Assembly: GCA_910587105.1 (NCBI GenBank)
Contig: CAJUMB010000011.1
Span: forward strand, 1 to 11,924
Reading direction: 5' to 3'
From: an uncultured Lachnospiraceae bacterium
Lineage (GTDB): Bacteria > Bacillota > Clostridia > Lachnospirales > Lachnospiraceae
DNA: 11,924 nucleotides
Below, one piece after another: positions 6,433-11,924 of this stretch. The first letter of the stretch is position 1. Each line of letters opens with the position of its first letter. Position numbers and translations under genes: made by a program. The notes beneath the pieces are model-generated. The model made no database searches, was not told the DNA's origin, and saw nothing but the letters and a program-made list of their open reading frames with translations.

Positions 6433-6460
6433 TATAGGAATCAATATTTCTTAATATAAA

Positions 6461-6497
6461 AAATCCTTTGTAAAACATAGGTTCTACAAAGGATTTA
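6461..6497 (-). terminator. Terminator of tRNA-Arg
   Basis: On the minus strand AAATCCTTTGTA (6485-6496) pairs with TACAAAGGATTT (6461-6472), a perfect 12-bp stem. It begins 4 nt after the tRNA 3' end and is followed by further T residues. It separates the tRNA from mgsA. Confidence 0.88.
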
Positions 6498-6500
6498 TCA

Positions 6501-6574
<74 letters not shown>

Positions 6575-6582
6575 AATCATCT

Positions 6583-6600
6583 GGTGGTTATATATCCACC
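6583..6600 (-). repeat. Hairpin in the pre-tRNA-Arg 5' leader
   Basis: GGTGG and CCACC flank an AT-only centre (GGTGGATATATAACCACC). The stem lies in the predicted leader between the transcription start and the tRNA 5' end and would be removed by RNase P. Confidence 0.5.
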
Positions 6601-6615
6601 GCAACAACAAGACAT

Positions 6616-6644
6616 ATTATAAAGCATGTAAGTCTAATTGTCAA
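6616..6644 (-). promoter_or_regulatory. Consensus sigma-A promoter of tRNA-Arg
   Basis: A perfect TTGACA (6639-6644) lies 17 nt from a perfect TATAAT (6616-6621) on the minus strand. The predicted start near 6609 is about 35 nt before the tRNA. The -35 sits just before the stop of the nucleotidyltransferase-fold gene (6651). Confidence 0.87.
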
Positions 6645-6650
6645 TACCAA

Positions 6651-8177
6651 TTATCTGGAATTTATAAAAAAATCCTGCATTCCAAACACTTCCCGTTCCG
6701 GTTCCTTTTCCATCCCTGCTGAATTGCTGTCCTCCAAAGCAGAATCTGCGTACAAACTATCTGTAGTGCTGTTTTCCTGCGCCTCCTGACCCTGGGAAAT
6801 TCCAGGCTCCCCCGATGAAATTTCTTCTGAAAGAATGTCCAGAATATCCGGCTGCTCTGCCGGTTCTTCTCCCTCATGGTCCAGAATCTCATGCACTCCC
6901 TGTCCTACGGAAGACGTGGATTCTTCCATTACCTGACGGACGGCTTCATCCATCCTTTTCAGCATTTTCTCTTCATGCCGCTCTTCTATATCCTCTGCAA
7001 TTTCTGCCATTCTCCTTTTGATAGGATAAACTACCCGATGTATCTTTTTCCGAACTGGTCTTAAGGTCAATAGGAAAGAACGCCAAAACCAACACAATGG
7101 CATAAGAAATGGGGCATCTTCCAAAATGGGGAAAATTTTCTCCATATATTTCAAATCGGGAAATGTGAAACTTCTGTATCTCTTTATTCTCTCTTTTCTG
7201 CGTGCCCTGGTGCGGAGTTTGGCAGACTCCTGAATCAACTCCGTCAATTTGCAGCTGATCTCCCTGCCCTCTTTTCCGCCTGTCAGAATATAACTTTCCA
7301 TGGCATCATAAACATCCGATTCTGCATCGTACTCCCTGGCAAGCGCAGCATCAGACTCGCCAAACCAGATCTGTGCCAGCTTCTGCAGCCTCTGTGAAAA
7401 ATCCAGAATCCCCGCCGCAGCCAGTTCCTTCTGTATATATTCCCAATTCAGCTGTTTATGGTATTTTTTATAAAACTGCCAATAATCAACCATATTATTG
7501 ATCTTAATGTCACCGCAGGCGTACTGTTTTACCATGTCACACATGAGATAGATAAAAAATTCATCCTCTGTAAATTGATGCAGAAATTTTTCGCCTTCCA
7601 TCTGGCGGATTACCTTCACCGGAAAGTCAAAATATTTTCTCAGCTTCCTGGTGCCAAATCCCAAATCCGTGTAAAAGATAACTGTAGTCTTGGGAACCCG
7701 GTAGTAGACATCCCCTTTTATTTTACGATTTTCTTTTTTCTGAAAATCCATGGAGCGCATGAGGGAATGAACTTTCGCCTCCTGGCCTTCTCCCACGAAA
7801 ATACGCACCTGGGTCAATGCCCTGAGCTCCCTGGGCTCATAACAGGTACTCATAATCCCATCTTTAATCAGCAAAGCGTGAATCTTATTCTGCTTTAACT
7901 GCCACATGACAACTTCCGCCGCATTGCGGTAACGTTCCTGGGATAACAGAGATTCTTCATATTTCTCACGAAACAGTTTTTTCCACTTTCGGTCAATCTC
8001 ATCTTCAAATCCCAATGTGACAAGATAAACAATATGAGCCACCTTATGATATTCCGCCATTTTATAGATGTTTTCCCAATTCAGGCTTCTCACAGAACGC
8101 GGTATATCTGTCTGATTAATAATCGCCGCTATTATGGAAAGCAGATAACGCGCCTCATATCTTTCTCTATCAAGCAT
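6651..8177 (-). CDS. Nucleotidyltransferase-fold protein (NTP_transf_5-like) with lost catalytic residues
   Basis: This protein is 508 residues from the chosen start. The first roughly 330 residues follow the layout of the uncharacterised nucleotidyltransferase family PF14907. The fold's LKG segment appears as LLIKDGI (residues 103-109), and the position of the catalytic RxxxDIDLLV reads RALTQVRIFV. Both aspartates are replaced (Q123, R125), and the later metal-ligand strand reads VIFYTDLGF, lacking the usual Glu and His. The protein is therefore probably inactive as a transferase and may bind a ligand or partner. The C-terminal third holds a basic helical region, a charged likely coiled coil (about 385-430) and an acidic disordered tail. 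I chose ATG at 8177, with AAGGAGG four bases upstream; ATG at 8198 is possible. It lies downstream of the FliD-like gene. Function unknown. Confidence 0.75.
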   Translation of the reverse strand: MLDRERYEARYLLSIIAAIINQTDIPRSVRSLNWENIYKMAEYHKVAHIVYLVTLGFEDEIDRKWKKLFREKYEESLLSQERYRNAAEVVMWQLKQNKIHALLIKDGIMSTCYEPRELRALTQVRIFVGEGQEAKVHSLMRSMDFQKKENRKIKGDVYYRVPKTTVIFYTDLGFGTRKLRKYFDFPVKVIRQMEGEKFLHQFTEDEFFIYLMCDMVKQYACGDIKINNMVDYWQFYKKYHKQLNWEYIQKELAAAGILDFSQRLQKLAQIWFGESDAALAREYDAESDVYDAMESYILTGGKEGREISCKLTELIQESAKLRTRARRKERIKRYRSFTFPDLKYMEKIFPILEDAPFLMPLCWFWRSFLLTLRPVRKKIHRVVYPIKRRMAEIAEDIEERHEEKMLKRMDEAVRQVMEESTSSVGQGVHEILDHEGEEPAEQPDILDILSEEISSGEPGISQGQEAQENSTTDSLYADSALEDSNSAGMEKEPEREVFGMQDFFINSR

Positions 8178-8236
8178 TTTGCCTCCTTCACCGGGCATCT
8201 CCCGCCCCCTCGCTGTGCTGTAGAATTATGGCGAAA

Positions 8237-8271
8237 GCAGGCAAGAAGCTGCTGACAGCTCCTTGCCCTGC
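8237..8271 (-). repeat. Hairpin between the FliD-like and nucleotidyltransferase-fold genes
   Basis: GCAGGGCAAGGAGCTG and CAGCTTCTTGCCTGC on the minus strand form a long stem with a bulge and a few-base loop. It lies in the 108-nt gap between the two genes. No T run follows, so it is more likely an mRNA-stability or processing hairpin than a terminator. Confidence 0.45.
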
Positions 8272-8285
8272 ATATTCTGCCTGCG

Positions 8286-9596
8286 CTATGCCAGGTAATT
8301 AACCATAAGTCCCAGGGCATAATAATTATTCATATTATAAGCCCCTGATCTTGCGAACATATTCATAAAGTTGAACTCATTGGTCATGTTTTCTTCTTCT
8401 GCAGTCTTCAGGTCATTGTTAATTAGGCTTACAGAGTTTACACCCATTGCACTCTGAGCTTTGTTGTAAGCCCTGGCGCCCATGCCATTGGCACCGCCGA
8501 TAATATCTCTTGCCAGCCCGGGTTCTTCATTCAGCTTCTCTGTCAGTGTCTCTGTATTTACTTTCAGCGTTCCATCCGAATTGGTGGTAATGCCCAGCAA
8601 ATCCAAAGATTTCTCCGGAGCAATTCCCAGAAGCAGATTGCGAAGCTGTCTCTCTACACCGCTTCCTCGGCCTGTATTGCTCCCGAGGAATGCAATTGCA
8701 CTGTTATAACTCTCTGCCAGTTTCTCCACAGCGGAAACAAGTTTCTTCGTATCCGGTGCGGTGCTGATATTTACAGATCCGGTATCTTTCAGCTGAAGGC
8801 CGATGCGTCCCAGATCCAAGCTGACAGAATTTGTATCAGAGGCATAACTCTTTGTCACTCCGTTTTCTGTCACATTGTACAGGGCATTCTGTGCGCTGAC
8901 AGCTTCCCGTTCTGCTCCTTTTGCAGCCCCCATCTCTCCGGAAACTGTGAATGCATTCTGAAGCCCAGTCTCTTTCCCAGTAATCTGAAGGCTTACCTTA
9001 CCGTCATTTTCCACAACTTTCGCGCTGACGTTTCCTTTGGCGCTGTTGATCTGCTGGGCTGCTTCTCTCAGCATCTGACGGTTAGACTTAGTGGTTCCGT
9101 CGTCATACAGGGAGTTCACATTCACATTGATCACACCACCCTGGGCAGATTCAATCTGAAAGTTCATGTTCCCCTCTGCCTCCTGGGCACCCATAACCTC
9201 ATTGCCTGTGTTCTGCTGTGCCTGTGCAAGCTGCCGCACATCCACCTGCATATCCTTGGCTGTCATAGTTCTGGTTCTGTACTGAATACTGGCCTGTGCC
9301 ACATCTGTATCGGAACTGGACACACTCAGGTCATTCATAACACCTGATGTGTTAGCTCCCATCAATGCATTAGCAGAAGACAGCAGATCAGCCATTACTG
9401 TATTATACCGTTTTAAAAAGTCAACAGAACCGTTGGCTGCTGCGCTGGTTCCAGTGCTGGTGCCGGTCCCGGCAGTGGTTCTGTTCGTGTTAGAAAGTCC
9501 ACTCTTGGCAAGTGCCATTTGAAGTCTGTAGTTATTATAGTTATTCTGCAGACTGTACATGTTATTGAAGGATGATCCAATACCATTGATTGCCAT
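8286..9596 (-). CDS. FliD-like flagellar hook-associated/filament-cap homologue
   Basis: This is a 436-residue protein without a signal peptide. The first 50 residues are Asn/Thr/Ser-rich (MAINGIGSSFNNMYSLQNN). A segment MTAKDMQVDVRQLAQAQQNT (about 111-130) resembles the D0/D1 part of FliD and flagellin-type proteins. The C-terminal half carries the FliD_C-like pattern KKLVSAVEKLAESYNSAIAF (about 284-303), then LLGITTNSDGTLKVN. FliD caps growing flagellar filaments, but the usual N-terminal FliD motif is not seen, and no flagellin, fliS or fliW gene is nearby. I chose ATG at 9596, since GGAG is 8 nt upstream; the ATG at 9602 is only 2 nt from it. A GCCGATAG box upstream resembles a flagellar sigma-28 promoter. 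It may be a diverged cap protein or a repurposed surface protein. Confidence 0.7.
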   Translation of the reverse strand: MAINGIGSSFNNMYSLQNNYNNYRLQMALAKSGLSNTNRTTAGTGTSTGTSAAANGSVDFLKRYNTVMADLLSSANALMGANTSGVMNDLSVSSSDTDVAQASIQYRTRTMTAKDMQVDVRQLAQAQQNTGNEVMGAQEAEGNMNFQIESAQGGVINVNVNSLYDDGTTKSNRQMLREAAQQINSAKGNVSAKVVENDGKVSLQITGKETGLQNAFTVSGEMGAAKGAEREAVSAQNALYNVTENGVTKSYASDTNSVSLDLGRIGLQLKDTGSVNISTAPDTKKLVSAVEKLAESYNSAIAFLGSNTGRGSGVERQLRNLLLGIAPEKSLDLLGITTNSDGTLKVNTETLTEKLNEEPGLARDIIGGANGMGARAYNKAQSAMGVNSVSLINNDLKTAEEENMTNEFNFMNMFARSGAYNMNNYYALGLMVNYLA

Positions 9597-9765
9597 AAAC
9601 ATCTCTCCTTTCCTTCATCCGTTCAGAAACTGTACCCAAATAACTCTTCCATTTCCTGGTACCAAGCTATTTCTTTACCATCTCCTAAACGGAAATCATA
9701 TTTTGCATATATAGAATCCAGCCTTTCTCATTATATATATCGACTTTCACATATAAAATATAACC

Positions 9766-9792
9766 CTATCGGCTTCCCAAAAAGGATTTTTT
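9766..9792 (-). promoter_or_regulatory. Sigma-28-like promoter candidate for the FliD-like gene
   Basis: GCCGATAG (9766-9773) on the minus strand matches 7 of 8 bases of the flagellar sigma-28 -10 GCCGATAA. AAAA (9789-9792) stands 15 nt upstream in place of TAAA. The box overlaps the stop codon of the ABC ATPase gene, so it may be a chance codon combination. It would give a leader of about 160 nt. Confidence 0.3.
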
Positions 9793-10554
9793 GTCCACAG
9801 GTTCCAGAATATCGTAATCACTGCCATAACGCCTGCGCATCACTTTTCGGTGGGTAAAAACATCCATGGCTTTAAAATCATATCCGCTTTTCTTGGCATC
9901 GGACACCAATGCCCCTGATACCAGAGTCAGCACACGCTTATGCATCACATTTACCAAATCTTCAGAATGGCTCACCATAATCACCGTAATCCCGGCCCGG
10001 TTGATTCGTTCCACCAGTGACATAATATCCCATGCCAGCCCTGGGTCCAGATTCGCCGTGGGCTCATCCAATACCAAAATGGACGGATTCGTGACAATAG
10101 CTCTGGCCAGCATGGCCCTGGCCCGCTCCCCAATAGACACCTCCACAGGCAGATAATCCTCTTTTCCCCGCAGCCCCATAACGCTAAGCGCCTTCAGAAC
10201 TTTCGCCCCCCTGGCTGCCTCCGGCTGTTCTGTGGCAATCAACGCCAGCTCCACATTATGGTAAAGATCCATATAGTCCAAAAGTCCCGTCTCTTTATCC
10301 ATAATACCAAATTTCCTGCGGAAATAGGGAACCTCTTTCCGTTTCAGACGCCCTAACGACTGGTCATCTACATAAATATTTCCGCTGGTGGCATTCATTT
10401 GTTTTGTCAACAGCCTCAGCAACGTACTCTTTCCGGCGCCGCTCTTTCCGATCACAAAAACAAATTCCCCTTTCTGAACTTCAAAGGAAACTTTCTCCAG
10501 ACCTATGCTGCCCTCATCAAACTTTTTTGTAACATGGTCAAATACAATCTGCAT
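9766..10554 (-). CDS. FtsE-like ABC transporter ATP-binding protein with atypical motifs
   Basis: This 262-residue ATPase is closest in layout to FtsE: MQIVFDHVTKKFDEGSIGLE, Walker A GKSGAGKST (36-44), Walker B ILVLDEPTANLD (159-170, E164) and H-loop SH (H196). Two motifs deviate. The Q-loop glutamine position reads K87 (IMDKETGLL), and the ABC signature LSGGQ/E is VSIGER (139-144). About 50 extra residues follow the H-loop region, basic then ending DILEPVDKKSFLGSR. No ftsX-like permease gene is adjacent, so the membrane partner is unknown. GGAG lies 5 nt before the ATG, and a promoter candidate is at 10600-10629. It diverges from the C39-like peptidase gene. FtsEX activates cell-wall hydrolases in other bacteria, but applying that here is inference. 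Confidence 0.85.
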   Translation of the reverse strand: MQIVFDHVTKKFDEGSIGLEKVSFEVQKGEFVFVIGKSGAGKSTLLRLLTKQMNATSGNIYVDDQSLGRLKRKEVPYFRRKFGIMDKETGLLDYMDLYHNVELALIATEQPEAARGAKVLKALSVMGLRGKEDYLPVEVSIGERARAMLARAIVTNPSILVLDEPTANLDPGLAWDIMSLVERINRAGITVIMVSHSEDLVNVMHKRVLTLVSGALVSDAKKSGYDFKAMDVFTHRKVMRRRYGSDYDILEPVDKKSFLGSR

Positions 10555-10599
10555 GGTTTCTCCTACTATGGGGATATGTTAGAATACTGTACTGGTTTT

Positions 10600-10629
10600 A
10601 TTTTACCATACATGTTATAATAATTCCAA
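10600..10629 (-). promoter_or_regulatory. Promoter candidate for the FtsE-like gene
   Basis: TTGGAA (10624-10629, 4 of 6) and TAAAAT (10600-10605, 5 of 6) are 18 nt apart on the minus strand. The start would be near 10593, about 39 nt before the ATG. It overlaps the divergent plus-strand -10 at 10613-10621. Confidence 0.45.
10613..10621 (+). promoter_or_regulatory. Extended -10 promoter candidate for the C39-like gene
   Basis: TGTTATAAT is a perfect extended -10 on the plus strand. No clear -35 is present, as often accepted for this class. The start would be near 10628, leaving about 105 nt of leader before the ATG at 10733. It lies between the -35 and -10 of the divergent minus-strand promoter. 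Confidence 0.45.
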
Positions 10630-10732
10630 GTAGATAACAAAACTATTCTTGTGAAAATTGCATGTTCAGGTTATTGGTTACAGCGTGACCGGCAACAGTT
10701 ATCGTCCGAGTTTTCTATGGAGGTGTACTGCC

Positions 10733-11575
10733 ATGAAAATAAAATTTGACCGTATGGGTGCTTTTTTGAAGCAGCATTGCCTTCCTCTGGCATTGATTTT
10801 TGTGTGTACTGCCGGATATCTTCCCCTTTCCACGAAGATGGCCGCCAGTTCTTTTCCCAAAAAGAAACATAATCCGATTTTAAAAGAGTTCGGTCCCACA
10901 CCAACACCCACGCCAAAGCCTACACCCGTTCCCACACCGGAACCCACACCCACGGCAAAACCCGCGCCAAAGGGCGAACCTTTACAGCTTTTAGAGGACG
11001 GGACTTATGTGGGCACGATTCCGACAGGCATGGGATTTATGACCTATTTTAACCAGCATGACTCCCGATGGGCTGGCTATCTGTGGGGAGGGCAGGATCC
11101 CCTTACCTCCTACGGCTGTGGCCCCACCGCTCTTGCCATGGTGGTCAACAGTTTCACGGAGCACAATGTGACACCTGTGGATATGGCCGCCTGGTCAAAA
11201 GACCATGGCTATCACTCCCCTGGGCACGGCTCCTGCCACAATCTGGTGCCGGAAGGACTGTCTCTGTTCGGTCTGAGAGTAGAAAGCTGCCAGATCGCCC
11301 TCACCCCGGAAAACATCAGAGGTGCTCTCGGTCTTGACAAAATACTGGTTCTGCTCATGGGGCCGGGACATTTCACAGACAGCGGACATTTTATACTGGT
11401 CACAGGGGCTGCGGATGACGGAACTCTGCAGATTGTAGACCCCCAGAGTCTGGAGAATACCACCAAATCCTGGGACCCCAATCTGATCATTGAAGAAGCT
11501 ATGAACCCCTGCAAATACGGCGGCCCCGTCTGGGCAGTGTCCAAGTATCCGGAAATACCGGGCGGCAGTAAATGA
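10733..11575 (+). CDS. Membrane-anchored C39-like cysteine peptidase with Pro-Thr linker
   Basis: The protein has 280 residues. A basic N-terminus and hydrophobic segment (about residues 15-33) act as signal peptide or anchor. A Pro/Thr-rich linker (about 55-79) built on PTPTP repeats suggests spanning of the cell wall. The extracellular domain belongs to the peptidase C39-like group: YFNQHDSRW (oxyanion Gln108), SYGCGPTALAM (nucleophile Cys129), SGHFILVTG (His219) and IVDPQS (Asp236), so the catalytic triad is complete. No bacteriocin-transporter domains are fused. Target is unknown; processing of a wall or surface protein is one option. I chose ATG at 10733 because GGAGG lies 9 nt upstream; the open frame from 10658 has no such site and its extra residues are unlike a leader. 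The gene ends inside its own terminator. Confidence 0.88.
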   Translation: MKIKFDRMGAFLKQHCLPLALIFVCTAGYLPLSTKMAASSFPKKKHNPILKEFGPTPTPTPKPTPVPTPEPTPTAKPAPKGEPLQLLEDGTYVGTIPTGMGFMTYFNQHDSRWAGYLWGGQDPLTSYGCGPTALAMVVNSFTEHNVTPVDMAAWSKDHGYHSPGHGSCHNLVPEGLSLFGLRVESCQIALTPENIRGALGLDKILVLLMGPGHFTDSGHFILVTGAADDGTLQIVDPQSLENTTKSWDPNLIIEEAMNPCKYGGPVWAVSKYPEIPGGSK

Positions 11576-11595
11576 CTGCCTGCCCGGTATTTTGG
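11553..11595 (+). terminator. Terminator overlapping the 3' end of the C39-like gene
   Basis: AAATACCGGGCGGCAGT (11553-11569) pairs with CTGCCTGCCCGGTATTTT (11576-11593) with one bulge, and a T tract follows. The stop codon TGA (11573-11575) lies in the loop, so the left arm encodes the last residues of the protein. Confidence 0.8.
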
Positions 11596-11671
11596 GCTAA
11601 ACTTGTTTCTTTCGCCAGCGGATATTCCCGCTCTATATACAGCGCCTCCCTGTATTTTCGAAAGCTCAATC

Positions 11672-11924
11672 TTATCCTCTTTTATGTTCCACTTTTTTTG
11701 ACAGTTCTTCTGTATATTTAACCTGTTGATATGGCGGAATATCTAATGCATTCATTGCTTCCTGTGCAGTCAGATGGAATTTTTCCATGATACTCCTAAT
11801 ATTTGAAACTTTCTCATCTGCTACTGCTTTTTCTACACTGTCACTCAGCTTTTCCTCAACTGCCTTCTCGATTTCATCTCCAAATAATCTCCACACCACC
11901 TGATTCACCATTTCATCTTCCCTC
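11672..11924 (-). CDS. Unrecognised helical protein, 3' part (runs off window edge)
   Basis: The reading frame is open to the window edge. An ATG at 11911 would give 79 residues, with a GGGA about 9 nt upstream, but no in-frame stop precedes it, so it may equally be the C-terminal part of a longer protein. The sequence is rich in Glu and Lys and helical (EIEKAVEEKLSDSVEKAVAD), ending with an AMNALDIPPYQQ motif. Similar tails occur, as far as I can recall, on Rpn/PD-(D/E)XK-type nuclease or transposase-like proteins of Lachnospiraceae; the nuclease domain itself would lie outside, so this assignment is weak. It converges with the C39-like gene, whose terminator lies between them. Confidence 0.55.
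   Translation of the reverse strand, partial: REDEMVNQVVWRLFGDEIEKAVEEKLSDSVEKAVADEKVSNIRSIMEKFHLTAQEAMNALDIPPYQQVKYTEELSKKVEHKRG

Noticed and set aside
7458..7898. 146-residue plus-strand ORF inside the nucleotidyltransferase-fold gene
   Set aside because: Antisense of a long frame with a good ribosome binding site; no plausible start signals of its own.
10658..10732. 25-residue N-terminal extension of the C39-like peptidase
   Set aside because: No ribosome binding site before it, and the ATG at 10733 with GGAGG directly precedes a typical signal sequence.
10699..10953. Gly/Val-repeat ORF on the minus strand
   Set aside because: It is the antisense of the Pro-Thr linker repeats of the C39-like gene; it has no ribosome binding site of its own and the plus-strand frame has a complete domain.

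Overview
The window looks like the chromosome of a low-to-moderate GC, Gram-positive anaerobe. A Lachnospiraceae-like member of the Clostridia is my best inference. The basis is strong AGGAGG-type ribosome binding sites, consensus sigma-A promoters on tRNA genes without an encoded CCA, and a gene set of HAAS/DUF1700 protein, methylglyoxal synthase, CstA and YpsC-type methylase. No phage, insertion sequence or CRISPR array is visible. Most genes lie on the minus strand.

Layout. Positions 1-217 (minus): a tRNA cluster, tRNA-Gly(TCC), cut by the window edge, and tRNA-Pro(TGG), behind a perfect consensus promoter. Positions 256-4315 (minus): a tight four-gene operon in the order THUMP-domain RNA methyltransferase, CstA carbon-starvation transporter, RdgB/HAM1 NTP pyrophosphatase, YfcE-type phosphodiesterase. 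Two junctions are 4-base ATGA overlaps. The operon is preceded by a leader that can fold into a three-way junction. Positions 4355-4672 (minus): a single-domain rhodanese. Positions 4812-5114 (minus): a very Asn/Gln/Ser-rich small protein with an ideal Shine-Dalgarno and its own terminator. Positions 5164-5306 (plus): a gene-free stretch with a promoter, a hairpin and a strong terminator hairpin, possibly a small RNA. Positions 5367-5915 (plus): a HAAS/DUF1700 membrane protein. Positions 5935-6405 (minus): methylglyoxal synthase. Positions 6461-6644 (minus): tRNA-Arg(ACG) with a perfect promoter and a terminator. Positions 6651-9596 (minus): a nucleotidyltransferase-fold protein that has lost its catalytic residues, preceded by a FliD-like protein. 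Positions 9766-10629 (minus): an FtsE-like ABC ATPase with altered signature motifs. Positions 10613-11595 (plus): a membrane-anchored C39-like cysteine peptidase with a Pro-Thr linker, divergent from the ABC gene. Positions 11672-11924 (minus): the 3' part of an unrecognised protein running off the window.

The first operon combines RNA modification, nucleotide-pool cleaning and carbon-starvation uptake, so it reads as housekeeping and stress functions that share a transcript. The 6651-10554 stretch is the least ordinary part. A catalytically degenerate nucleotidyltransferase fold, an orphan filament-cap-like protein and an FtsE-like ATPase without FtsX lie together in one orientation, beside a secreted or anchored peptidase-like protein. 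No known pathway is evident from these four genes.
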